Below are positions 8,638 through 16,384 of a stretch of 64,000 bases of DNA, in pieces. Every line of letters begins with the position of its first letter. Position 1 is the first letter of the stretch. The position numbers and the translations under genes were made by a program. The stretch is from assembly GCA_037200985.1 (NCBI GenBank), contig JBBCGJ010000001.1, forward strand, positions 4,006,756-4,070,755. The letters run 5' to 3'. The notes under the pieces were generated by a model. That model was given only the letters and a program-made list of their open reading frames with translations. It did no database searches and was not told where the DNA came from. This stretch comes from Rhizomicrobium sp. GTDB lineage: Bacteria > Pseudomonadota > Alphaproteobacteria > Micropepsales > Micropepsaceae.

Positions 8638-9197
8638 GTCGGCTTGCGGCTGTCCGCGATATGCGCGAAGGCCACGACGACATGGTCGACGAGATAAAGG
8701 ACGGCGCTCGCCACCGCGAGCCAGAACAGCGTCATCGTCACCGGCAGTCCGCGGACCGGCTGCGCGCTGCCGCCGGCCACCGCTTCGATGATGATCGCCG
8801 CCTGCGCCACCAGATAGACCGCGATGCGCAGCCGCGCCGAGAAGCGCACGCCGACCGGCCGCCCCGCCTGCTGCGCGAAGACCCGCAGATAGGGCGGAAT
8901 GAACTCGCAGATATAGATGACGATGAAGCCCCACACCGGCAGCCAGTGATTGCCCAGGAACACGACGAACAGCGTCAGGCAGAAGATCGCGATGGAGGCG
9001 CGGCCCAGGGCGGCGAAGGCGCGGGGCCAAGCCTCGCCGCTGCGTTGGAATCCGAACAGCGCCATCGCGCTGACGCAGGCGGTCAGGACGAGAGCGACGG
9101 CCAGCGCCAGCCGGTTGTCGGTCAGCAGCAACAGGCCCGCCGCCGGCGCCAGCAGCGCCGGAACGGTCGGATAGTAGCGGGCCAGGGTCGGATGCAA
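8634..9197 (-). CDS. Hypothetical polytopic membrane protein
   Basis: About 187 residues with five or six hydrophobic helices (ALLAPAAGLLLLT, ALVLTACVSAMALFG, a long segment around IAIFCLTLFVVFLGN, VYLVAQAAIIIEAVAG, LFWLAVASAVLYLVDHVV). I do not recognise the family. It lacks the CDP-alcohol phosphotransferase motif although it sits in that operon, and its last helix pair recalls the tail of such enzymes. No ATG is available; the TTG at 9197, 29 bp after the GDPD-like gene, is the best guess and has no clear ribosome site, so the start is uncertain. ATGA-coupled to moaD. Confidence 0.6.
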   Translation of the reverse strand: MHPTLARYYPTVPALLAPAAGLLLLTDNRLALAVALVLTACVSAMALFGFQRSGEAWPRAFAALGRASIAIFCLTLFVVFLGNHWLPVWGFIVIYICEFIPPYLRVFAQQAGRPVGVRFSARLRIAVYLVAQAAIIIEAVAGGSAQPVRGLPVTMTLFWLAVASAVLYLVDHVVVAFAHIADSRKPT

Positions 9198-9226
9198 GGT
9201 GCGGAACCGTCTTGTGTCGCGCCAGC

Positions 9227-10006
9227 CTAACCCGGCGGGGCGCGATTCTCTATGACGTTTCCTGCAGGACCGAACATCAGCGCCTCGTGGCGCATCAATT
9301 CCGCGAAATCGCCATGGAAATATCCCGCCTTCGCCCGCCACAGCCGCGACAGCCGGTATTGTTCCAGGTCGTGGAGGCGCGAGATCAGCAGCGTCTTGCC
9401 GGCGCGGTGCACGTCTTCGCTCGCGCGCCGGATGCGGTCGGCGCTCCCCCACCAGCGGACCGCGATGCCGTCGATCTGGGGCATCTCGGTCAGGGGCACG
9501 AAGCGCGGAACCACCTGGTCCGGCGCAAGGACCATGGCCTTGCCACCGCTCACATACTCGCTGTGCAGCGTGACCGTCAGGTCCGGGCGCATCGCCTTCA
9601 CCCGGCTCGCCAGCTTGAGCGAGAACCCGTCGATCCAGTATCGCCCCGCGAAATCGCGGTCGAGCAGGCCCAGCAGCCGCTCGATCGCCCCTCGGCCGCG
9701 TCCGACCTTCAGCTCGATGGCCAGGAACACGGAGGCTGGCACCAGCGCCGGCAGATCCTCCACTCGAATCAAGGCGGTTCCGGCCGCGTCGATGGCCCGC
9801 GCGTCCAGGCTGTCGAAGATGCGGCGGGGATGGCGGAAATAGAGATCGCTGCGCCCGTCGGCGAAATTCCAGCACACATCGCCTTCGAAGACATGCGTCA
9901 CCTCGGGGAAGGCGGCGGCGGCGCGGCCGGCCGCGGCCAGCGCGGCGCGGTCGTTCAGGGCGCGATGATGGATATAGCCATAGGTCCCGAAGCGGGAGAA
10001 CGGCAT
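9227..10006 (-). CDS. Glycerophosphodiester phosphodiesterase-like protein
   Basis: 259 residues of the PLC-like TIM-barrel fold. The pattern is that of GDPDs: a histidine early (GYIHHRALND), the acidic pair FEGDVCW, DLYFRHP in the place of the second active-site loop, and FLAIELKVGRG (Glu-x-Lys). The canonical HRG and ENT wording is changed, so substrate preference may differ. It begins 3 bp after the stop of the phosphatidyltransferase, so phospholipid head-group synthesis and breakdown are co-transcribed. No signal peptide, so probably cytosolic. Confidence 0.72.
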   Translation of the reverse strand: MPFSRFGTYGYIHHRALNDRAALAAAGRAAAAFPEVTHVFEGDVCWNFADGRSDLYFRHPRRIFDSLDARAIDAAGTALIRVEDLPALVPASVFLAIELKVGRGRGAIERLLGLLDRDFAGRYWIDGFSLKLASRVKAMRPDLTVTLHSEYVSGGKAMVLAPDQVVPRFVPLTEMPQIDGIAVRWWGSADRIRRASEDVHRAGKTLLISRLHDLEQYRLSRLWRAKAGYFHGDFAELMRHEALMFGPAGNVIENRAPPG

Positions 10007-10009
10007 GCC

Positions 10010-10579
10010 TCAGCGGCCCGCCGGCTGCGGCCCGAGCACGCTCAGCGTGTAGTCGACGAAGGAATAGGCGGTGACAAGAACGGCGATGGTCAGCATCGCC
10101 GAGCGGAGAACGGCGAAGGTTTCGGGATGGGCGGTGCCGAACAGGGCGAAGAAGCCGACGATGCTGAGCTGCGCCGCGGCCTGCGCCACGGCCTTCCACT
10201 TGCCGCTGTCGCGCGCCCCCAGCGTCTGCTGGCGCGCCTCGGCGAATTCGCGCAAATGCGAGACGGCGACGTCGCGGATCAGGATCACCGCCAGCATCCA
10301 CATCGGCATCCAGCCGATGGCGAGGAAGGCGATGAAGATCGACCCGCGATAGAGCCCGTCCGCCATGGGATCGAGGATCTTGCCGACCTTGGTCACCTGC
10401 CGCGCCGACCGGGCGACATAGCCGTCCAGGGCGTCCGAGATCTCGGCCAGGATCATCAGTCCCAGCACGGCCCAGATCGAGCCCGCCATCGGATAGGCCA
10501 GCAACAACAGGCAGAGCGGCCCGGCCACGAATCGATAGCCGGTGATCGCATTGGGCAATGTCCACAATTCCCGCGCCAT
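10010..10579 (-). CDS. pgsA: CDP-alcohol phosphatidyltransferase (PgsA-like)
   Basis: Integral membrane enzyme of 189 residues that exchanges CMP on CDP-diacylglycerol for an alcohol, most likely glycerol 3-phosphate, the first step to phosphatidylglycerol. The family motif is intact: DALDGYVAR, then eight residues, Gly, three, Asp, three, Asp (GKILDPMAD). N-terminus LPNAITGYRFVAGP is PgsA-like. The ATG at 10579 has AGAAGG 9 nt upstream. pgsA beside uvrC and moaD/moaE is a known alphaproteobacterial neighbourhood, which supports the symbol; other CDP-alcohol transferases share the motif. Confidence 0.82.
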   Translation of the reverse strand: MARELWTLPNAITGYRFVAGPLCLLLLAYPMAGSIWAVLGLMILAEISDALDGYVARSARQVTKVGKILDPMADGLYRGSIFIAFLAIGWMPMWMLAVILIRDVAVSHLREFAEARQQTLGARDSGKWKAVAQAAAQLSIVGFFALFGTAHPETFAVLRSAMLTIAVLVTAYSFVDYTLSVLGPQPAGR

Positions 10580-10668
10580 GCGCCGGCAACCTTCTCTGCT
10601 GCGTGCGGCCGCGAGCTTAGACGAATTCCATCGGCGGTGATAGAAACCGCGACAAGAGGACATCCCGC

Positions 10669-11478
10669 TTGCCCGACGCCATGCTCCCGCTGTCCCGCCT
10701 GTCGCCGAGCCGGGCGGCCCGGTTCCGTTTCGTCCTGAGCGACATCGACGACACGCTGACCGAGGACGGAAATCTTTCGGCCGCGACCTACCGCCAGCTG
10801 GAAAAGCTGGGCGACAGCGGCCGCAAGGTGATCCTGGTCACCGGGCGCCCGGCCGGCTGGTGCGATCTCATCGCGCGCTTCTGGCCGGTCGACGCCGTGG
10901 TCGGCGAGAACGGCGCGTTCTATTTCCTCTACGACCGGGCGGGACGGAAGATGATCCGCCGCTTCCACCGCAGCGAGGCCGAGCGCGCGGTCGACACGGC
11001 GCGGCTGAAGAAGATGTTCGCGAAATTGCGCAAGGAATTTCCCGGCATCGAACTCGCCGCCGACCAGGCCTTCCGCATCAGCGACATCGCCATCGACGTC
11101 TGCGAGGACCGCGCGCCTCTGCCGGCCGAGACGGTGGCGCGCCTCATCGCGCGGCTGGAGGCGATGGGCGCGACGGTGAAGCTCAGCTCGATCCACATCA
11201 ACGCCTGGATCGGCGATTTCGACAAGCTGGGAATGATCCGGCAATTGCTGCGCGGCGTGTATCGGCTGAGCGATACCGAAATGCAGCGCGCCTGCGTCTA
11301 TCTCGGCGATTCCCCGAACGACGAGCCGATGTTCGCCCATTTCGAGAATTCGATTGGCGTGGCGAACATCCGCGCCTTCGCGTCCCGGATGAAATCCCTG
11401 CCGCGCCACGTCACGCGAAAGCCCGGTGGCCGTGGCTTCGCCGAATTCGCCAGGCTGGCGCTGCGGCCCGGCACCTAA
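10669..11478 (+). CDS. HAD-superfamily (Cof/SPP-type) phosphatase
   Basis: 269 residues. Motif I LSDIDDTLT (nucleophile and acid aspartates), motif II VTGRP, conserved Lys in FDKLGMIRQL and motif IV GDSPNDEPMF identify a haloacid dehalogenase-like phosphatase with a C2-type cap, near the sucrose-phosphatase/mannosyl-phosphoglycerate phosphatase branch. The most likely start is TTG at 10669, because AAGAGGA lies 9-10 nt upstream; ATG at 10681 would be 20 nt away. Divergent from the pgsA operon. Substrate probably a phosphosugar. Confidence 0.83.
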   Translation: MPDAMLPLSRLSPSRAARFRFVLSDIDDTLTEDGNLSAATYRQLEKLGDSGRKVILVTGRPAGWCDLIARFWPVDAVVGENGAFYFLYDRAGRKMIRRFHRSEAERAVDTARLKKMFAKLRKEFPGIELAADQAFRISDIAIDVCEDRAPLPAETVARLIARLEAMGATVKLSSIHINAWIGDFDKLGMIRQLLRGVYRLSDTEMQRACVYLGDSPNDEPMFAHFENSIGVANIRAFASRMKSLPRHVTRKPGGRGFAEFARLALRPGT

Positions 11479-11484
11479 ACGGTA

Positions 11485-11510
11485 TCATGGCCCGCAGTCG
11501 CGGGCCATGA
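11485..11510. terminator. Hairpin between convergent genes
   Basis: Perfect 11-bp stem (tcatggcccgc / gcgggccatga) with a 4-nt loop, between the stops of the HAD phosphatase and uvrC. No T-run on either side, so it may act as a weak or Rho-assisted bidirectional terminator. Confidence 0.6.
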
Positions 11511-11536
11511 CAGTGTTGGGTGTGGCGGCAGTGCGC

Positions 11537-13408
11537 TCACCCGCTCGGATGGAAGAAGTCATAGATCTTCTTCGCCATATTTCCGCTGACGCCCTCGACC
11601 GTCTCGATATCGCTGATCCCCGCCGCCGCCACCGCGCGGGCCGAGCCGAAATGCTGCAGCAATGCCCGTTTCCGCGCCGCGCCGATGCCGGCGATTTCGT
11701 CCAGCGGGCTCGCTCCGATCGCCTTGCTCCGCTTCTTGCGATGGCTGCCGATGGCGAAGCGGTGCGCCTCGTCGCGCAGGCGCTGCAAATAATAGAGCAC
11801 CGGGTCTTTCGGATCGAGGCGGAACGGCTCCTTGCCCGGCAGGTAGAAATGCTCGCGCCCCGCGTCGCGGTCCGGGCCCTTGGAGATGCCGACCAGCGCC
11901 ACGTCCTCCACGCCCAGATCGGCGAACACCTGGCAGGCGATGGCAAGCTGCCCCGGCCCGCCGTCGATCAGCGCGATGTCGGGCCATTTGGTCTTGGGAT
12001 CGTCGCCTTCCTTCACCAGCCGCGCGAAGCGCCGCGTCAGCACCTCGCGCATCATCCCGTAGTCGTCGCCGGGCGTGAGCTCGGTCGATTTGATGTTGAA
12101 CTTGCGGTACTCGCCTTTTTCGAAGCCCTCCGGCCCGGCGACGATCATGCCGCCCAGCGCATTGGTCCCCATGATGTGCGAATTGTCGTAGACCTCGATC
12201 CGCTTGGGCGGCTGTTCCAGGCCGAAGACGTTCGCCACGCCTTCCAGCAATTCGCGCTGCGCCGAATTCTCCGCCATGCGGCGTCCGAGCTGCTCGCGGG
12301 CATTGGTGAGCGCCATCTCGACGATCTCGCGCTTCTCGCCGCGCTGCGGCACCGAAATCTCGATCCGGCGTTCCGCGCGCAAGCTCAGCGCCTCGGCCAG
12401 CAGGTCGTCATTGGGGATCGCATGGCTGAGCAGCACCAGCGCCGGCGCGGTGCGATCGTCATAGAACTGGCCGATGAAGGCCTCCAGAACCTCGCCTTCA
12501 CTCTCCTCTATCCCGGAGCGCGGGAAATAGGGCTTGTTGCCCCAGTTCTGCCCGGCGCGGAAGAAGAACACCTGCACGCAGGTCTCGCCGCCCTGGGTGT
12601 GGAGCGCGAACACGTCGGCGTCCGAGAAGGTCGAGGGATTGATCCCCTGGTTGAGCTGGATATGGCTCATGGCGCGGATGCGGTCGCGCAGGCGCGCCGC
12701 CTCCTCGAACTTGGTCTCCTCCGCCGCGCGGGTCATCTCGCGCACCAGAAGGTCCTGCACCGCGCGGCTCTTGCCGGTGAGGAACTGCTCGGCCTCGCTG
12801 ACCAGCTCGGAATAGCCCGCCCGGTCGATCCGCCCGACGCAGGGCGCGCTGCAGCGCTTGATCTGGAACAGAAGGCAGGGCCGGGTGCGCGACTCGAACA
12901 CCGAATCCGAGCACGACCGCAGAAGGAAGGCGCGCTGCAGCGTGTTGAGCGTGTTCGTCACCGCCTTGGCGCTGGCGAAGGGCCCGAAATAGCTGCCCGC
13001 GGTCGATTTGGCGCCGCGATGCTTGAGGAGCTGCGGATAGTCGTGATCCTCGCGCAGCAGGATGTTCGGGAAGGACTTGTCGTCGCGATAGGAGACGTTG
13101 TAGCGCGGCTTGAGCTGCTTGATCAGGTTGGATTCGAGCAGCAGCGCCTCGATCTCGCTCTTCGTGGTGACGAACAGCATCTCGGCGGTATCGGCGATCA
13201 TCCGCGTCAGCCGGTCCGAATGCGGCCGGCCGCTGGCATAGGCCGCGACCCGCTTCTTCAGGCTCTTGGCCTTGCCGACATAGAGCACGTCGCCCTTGGC
13301 ATCGAGCATGCGGTAGACGCCCGGCGCGTCCGGCAGCGTCTTCAGATAGGCCGCGATGCGCTCGGCGCCTTTGAGGGGCGCGGCCGAGGATGTCTGATCG
13401 GAATCCAT
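11537..13408 (-). CDS. uvrC: Excinuclease ABC subunit C
   Basis: Nucleotide excision repair endonuclease that cuts both sides of a lesion with UvrB. 623 residues, normal length. GIY-YIG domain at the start ([24 protein letters not shown] split across residues 28-51), UVR motif ([12 protein letters not shown]), RNase H-like C-terminal nuclease ([19 protein letters not shown]) and helix-hairpin-helix tail ([18 protein letters not shown]). The start at 13408 (MDSDQTSS) precedes the first domain by about 25 residues; an ATG at 13435 is possible. Neither has a strong ribosome site. Confidence 0.95.
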   Translation of the reverse strand: MDSDQTSSAAPLKGAERIAAYLKTLPDAPGVYRMLDAKGDVLYVGKAKSLKKRVAAYASGRPHSDRLTRMIADTAEMLFVTTKSEIEALLLESNLIKQLKPRYNVSYRDDKSFPNILLREDHDYPQLLKHRGAKSTAGSYFGPFASAKAVTNTLNTLQRAFLLRSCSDSVFESRTRPCLLFQIKRCSAPCVGRIDRAGYSELVSEAEQFLTGKSRAVQDLLVREMTRAAEETKFEEAARLRDRIRAMSHIQLNQGINPSTFSDADVFALHTQGGETCVQVFFFRAGQNWGNKPYFPRSGIEESEGEVLEAFIGQFYDDRTAPALVLLSHAIPNDDLLAEALSLRAERRIEISVPQRGEKREIVEMALTNAREQLGRRMAENSAQRELLEGVANVFGLEQPPKRIEVYDNSHIMGTNALGGMIVAGPEGFEKGEYRKFNIKSTELTPGDDYGMMREVLTRRFARLVKEGDDPKTKWPDIALIDGGPGQLAIACQVFADLGVEDVALVGISKGPDRDAGREHFYLPGKEPFRLDPKDPVLYYLQRLRDEAHRFAIGSHRKKRSKAIGASPLDEIAGIGAARKRALLQHFGSARAVAAAGISDIETVEGVSGNMAKKIYDFFHPSG

Positions 13409-13460
13409 GTCACGGATATAATAGCGGATTTCCATCCGGCACGGGTCAGCAGCGACGCGC

Positions 13461-13862
13461 CTAGGGCCGCGCCCGCTCGATCTCCACGCCGCCGGATTCG
13501 GCACCGGGGAGCGCGTGCAGCTTCTCGACCCGGATGCGCGCGGTCGCCACGCGGGCGTCCTCGAAACAGGCCGTCGCGATCCGCTCCGCCAGCGTCTCGG
13601 CCAGGTTGATGTGCCCCGCCGCCAGGATCGCGCGGATCTTGCCCGTGATCGCGTCATAATCGACCACGACCTCCAGCCGGTCCTCCAGGATGGCGGCATC
13701 CTCGACCGCGAGGTCGACATTGATCCGCACCGGCTGGAGCTTGCCCTGCTCGTGGCCGTGCACGCCGATATGCGCCAGCACTTCCAGATTGCGGATGAAG
13801 ACGTGCCGGATCGCCAGCGCCGCGCTGGCGATGGGAAGGCGGCTGACATTTGCGTTGCTCAT
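13461..13862 (-). CDS. folB: Dihydroneopterin aldolase
   Basis: Folate pathway enzyme converting dihydroneopterin to 6-hydroxymethyl-dihydropterin and glycolaldehyde. 133 residues. Active-site glutamate in [13 protein letters not shown] and lysine in [13 protein letters not shown] are present, as is the VVDYDAI segment. Upstream of uvrC on the same strand, 52 bp apart. Its start faces a second FolB-like gene across 45 bp, so the two are transcribed divergently. Confidence 0.9.
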   Translation of the reverse strand: MSNANVSRLPIASAALAIRHVFIRNLEVLAHIGVHGHEQGKLQPVRINVDLAVEDAAILEDRLEVVVDYDAITGKIRAILAAGHINLAETLAERIATACFEDARVATARIRVEKLHALPGAESGGVEIERARP

Positions 13863-13907
13863 GGGGTCGAGTTGTACCCCTTTGGCCGCGAATGCTAAAG
13901 CGGGACC

Positions 13908-14321
13908 ATGAAGAAAGCGCCGAAGCCGGCTCCCACGCCCGCCCATTGGACCGCGGACCGGGGCTATGTCCGCATGATGATCCGCGACCTCGTGACCGAG
14001 GTCCGGCTCGGCCTGCATCCCTGGGAGCGCCATCCGGAGAAGCCGCAGCGCATCGTGGTGAATGTCGAGCTCTACGCCGCGCCGCAGACGATCGGCTACA
14101 GTCACGTCTCTTCCGTCGTCGATTATGACTATATCCGCGACGCGCTGAAGAAATGGCCCCGGCGCAAGCATACCGTGTTCATCGAAACGCTGCTCGACGA
14201 GCTGGTGAAGCTCTGCTTCAAGGACAAGCGCGTGCAGGCGGCCCGCGTCTCGATCTTCAAGCCGGACATCTACAACGAGGCGGCCGGCGCCGGCGTCGAG
14301 ATCTACCGCGTGCGACCATGA
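13908..14321 (+). CDS. FolB/FolX-like pterin aldolase or epimerase
   Basis: 137 residues, a divergent paralogue of the neighbouring FolB. Retains the glutamate (GLHPWERHPEKPQ) and lysine (SIFKPDIYNE) of the dihydroneopterin aldolase site and the SSVVDYDYI segment, but has a basic, proline-rich N-terminal tail (KKAPKPAPTPAHW). It overlaps the downstream FolM-like reductase by 4 bp (ATGA). That pairing suggests a role like FolX, dihydroneopterin triphosphate epimerase, feeding FolM, rather than a duplicate folate step; this is inference. Confidence 0.78.
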   Translation: MKKAPKPAPTPAHWTADRGYVRMMIRDLVTEVRLGLHPWERHPEKPQRIVVNVELYAAPQTIGYSHVSSVVDYDYIRDALKKWPRRKHTVFIETLLDELVKLCFKDKRVQAARVSIFKPDIYNEAAGAGVEIYRVRP

Positions 14322-15121
14322 CCGGGTTCCCCGACGCCAGAGGCTATGCGCTCGTCACCGGCGGCGGCGCGCGCATCGGGGCGGCCCTGGTGCGGCGGCT
14401 CGCGGCCGACGGCTGGGCGGTGGCGATCCACCACCGCAGCTCCGCGCAGGGCGCCGAAGCGCTCGCAAGGGAGATCGTCGCCGGCGGCGGCCGCGCGGTC
14501 GCGCTCGGCTGCGATCTGGGCGCGGCGGCCGAATTCACGGATCTCTTCGCCCGCGCCGGCGCGGCGCTCGGCTTCTGTTCGCTCCTCGTGAACAGCGCAT
14601 CCGCCTTCGAGTATGACGACATCTCCAACGTCACCCGCGAGCATCTGGAAAAACTGTTCGCCGTGAACCTGCATGCGCCGGTGCTGCTCGCCCGCGACTT
14701 CGCCGCGCAATTGCCGGAGGGCGCCAAGGGCCTGATCGTCAACCTGCTCGATCAGAAAGTGTTCAATCTCAATCCCGATTTCCTGTCCTACACGCTGACC
14801 AAGTCGGCGCTGGAGGCGGCCACGCGTCTGCTGGCGCAGGCGATGGGTCCGCGCATCCGCGTTTGCGGCATCGCGCCGGGCCTCACGCTGAAAAGCGGCG
14901 AGCAATCCGAAGCGGGCTTCGAGGCCGCGCACGGCCAGACGCCGCTCGGTTTCGGCAGCCAGCCGTCCGACATCGCCGAGACGCTATCCTACTTGGTGAA
15001 AGTCCCCGCGATCACCGGCCACACGATCCTGGTCGACGGCGGCCAGCACCTGCAGCCGCGCACGAGAGACGTGATGTTCACCTACGGCATCCCGGAGGAT
15101 GCGCCGGTGGGAAAGCAATAA
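14318..15121 (+). CDS. FolM-like SDR (pteridine reductase type)
   Basis: Short-chain dehydrogenase, 267 residues. TGGGARIGAALVRRLA with an Arg after the glycines is the NADPH-preferring pattern of pteridine reductases/FolM; the serine position reads NLLDQK as in that group, followed by YTLTKSALE (Tyr-x3-Lys). Ends with the usual ILVDGGQHL. ATGA-coupled to the FolB/FolX-like gene, which supports dihydromonapterin/dihydrofolate reductase activity. Tetrahydromonapterin is a cofactor for phenylalanine hydroxylase in other bacteria; no such gene is here. Confidence 0.82.
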   Translation: MTGFPDARGYALVTGGGARIGAALVRRLAADGWAVAIHHRSSAQGAEALAREIVAGGGRAVALGCDLGAAAEFTDLFARAGAALGFCSLLVNSASAFEYDDISNVTREHLEKLFAVNLHAPVLLARDFAAQLPEGAKGLIVNLLDQKVFNLNPDFLSYTLTKSALEAATRLLAQAMGPRIRVCGIAPGLTLKSGEQSEAGFEAAHGQTPLGFGSQPSDIAETLSYLVKVPAITGHTILVDGGQHLQPRTRDVMFTYGIPEDAPVGKQ

Positions 15122-15180
15122 CGCCTGTCATCCCCGTTCCCTCGCGCCGCTTCGCGGCGTTCGGCCGGGGATGACAGGCG
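15122..15180. terminator. Long hairpin of the TGTCATCCCC repeat type
   Basis: Arms of 14 bp (15122-15135 and 15167-15180, cgcctgtcatcccc and its complement) with an inner cgccgc/ttcg/cggcg stem. Lies between the convergent ends of the FolM-like gene and trpS. The same TGTCATCCCCG core is in another hairpin at 45446-45518, so this is an interspersed repeat probably serving as terminator here. Confidence 0.7.
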
Positions 15181-15186
15181 GAACGC

Positions 15187-16209
15187 TTAAACCGCGAACC
15201 CCACAACCTTCTTCACCTCGGCCACGATCGGCCCCGCGATGGCGCGCGCCTTCTCGGCGCCGTCGGCCAGCAGCCGATCGATCTCTCCTTGATCGGCCAT
15301 CAGCCGGCGCATCTCCGCGGTGATCGGCGTCAGCTTGGCGACCGCGAGGTCCGCCAGCTCGTTCTTGAAGGTCGAGAATTGCTGGCCGCCGAACCGCGCC
15401 AGCACCGCCTTCGCGTCCTCGTCCGCCAGTCCGGCATAGATGTTGATCAGGTTCTCCGCTTCCGGCCGCGTCTTGAACTCCGCCGCGTCGGAGGGCAGCG
15501 GCAAGGGATCGGTCTTCGCCTTGCGGATCTTCTGCGCGATCGTGTCGGCGTCGTCGGTCAGGTTGATGCGCGAATTGTCCGACTCGTCGGTCTTCGACAT
15601 CTTCTTGAGCCCGTCGCGCAGGCTCATCACCCGCGTGCCGGGCCCGGTGATCACCGGCTCGGGCTGCGGGAAATAATCCGCCACCTGATAATCGTTGTTG
15701 AACTTCTGCGCGATGTCGCGCGCCAGTTCCAGATGCTGCTTCTGGTCCTCGCCCACCGGCACATGCGTCGCCTTGTAGACGAGGATGTCCGCCGCCATCA
15801 GCACCGGATAGGTATAGAGCCCGACCGAAGCGCGTTCCTTGTGCTTGCCGGATTTCTCCTTGAACTGCGTCATGCGGTCGAGCCAGCCGATCCGCGCCAC
15901 GCAGTTGAAGATCCATGCCAGTTCGGCATGCTCGGGCACGCGGCTCTGGTTGAAGATCGGCGAGCGCTTGGGATCGATGCCCGCCGCGATATAGGCGGCC
16001 GTCACCTCCAGTGTCGCGCGGCGCACGTCGTCGGGCTTGGCATAGCCGGATTCCTGCGTCAGCGCGTGCATGTCGACGACGCAGAACAGGCAGTCCATCT
16101 CGTCCTGCATGCGCACCCAGTTCTTGAGCGCGCCCAGATAATTGCCCAGATGGAGCGTGTTGGTCGGCTGCATCCCGGACAGGACGCGCTTGGTATGGCT
16201 TGTGGTCAT
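15187..16209 (-). CDS. trpS: Tryptophanyl-tRNA synthetase
   Basis: Class I aminoacyl-tRNA synthetase that charges tRNA-Trp. 340 residues, typical for the bacterial enzyme. HIGH-like motif [13 protein letters not shown] near the start, [16 protein letters not shown], and the KMSKS motif as [12 protein letters not shown]. Start at 16209 ([16 protein letters not shown]). A 175-bp gap separates it from glnD upstream on the same strand; nothing coding is visible in the gap. See the finding on the missing murJ. Confidence 0.96.
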   Translation of the reverse strand: MTTSHTKRVLSGMQPTNTLHLGNYLGALKNWVRMQDEMDCLFCVVDMHALTQESGYAKPDDVRRATLEVTAAYIAAGIDPKRSPIFNQSRVPEHAELAWIFNCVARIGWLDRMTQFKEKSGKHKERASVGLYTYPVLMAADILVYKATHVPVGEDQKQHLELARDIAQKFNNDYQVADYFPQPEPVITGPGTRVMSLRDGLKKMSKTDESDNSRINLTDDADTIAQKIRKAKTDPLPLPSDAAEFKTRPEAENLINIYAGLADEDAKAVLARFGGQQFSTFKNELADLAVAKLTPITAEMRRLMADQGEIDRLLADGAEKARAIAGPIVAEVKKVVGFAV

Positions 16210-16384
16210 GGGGAAGTTCCGAAAAGCAAGAGGGTGGTTCGAAAAGGCGCGATTACGCGCGCCACCACCGCCGCGACGGCAGGGGCGAACCGGACAGGAT
16301 GTCTGTATGCCGTACGCGCACGGAACGACCCGTCGATGCTTGCAGGGCCGGATATAGCCTGTCGGCGGCCCGGTTGAAAGGGCC

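Noticed and set aside
8634..10589. One 651-codon frame spanning several minus-strand genes
   Set aside because: Only its last 187 codons make a plausible membrane protein; upstream it runs out of phase through the GDPD-like and PgsA-like genes.
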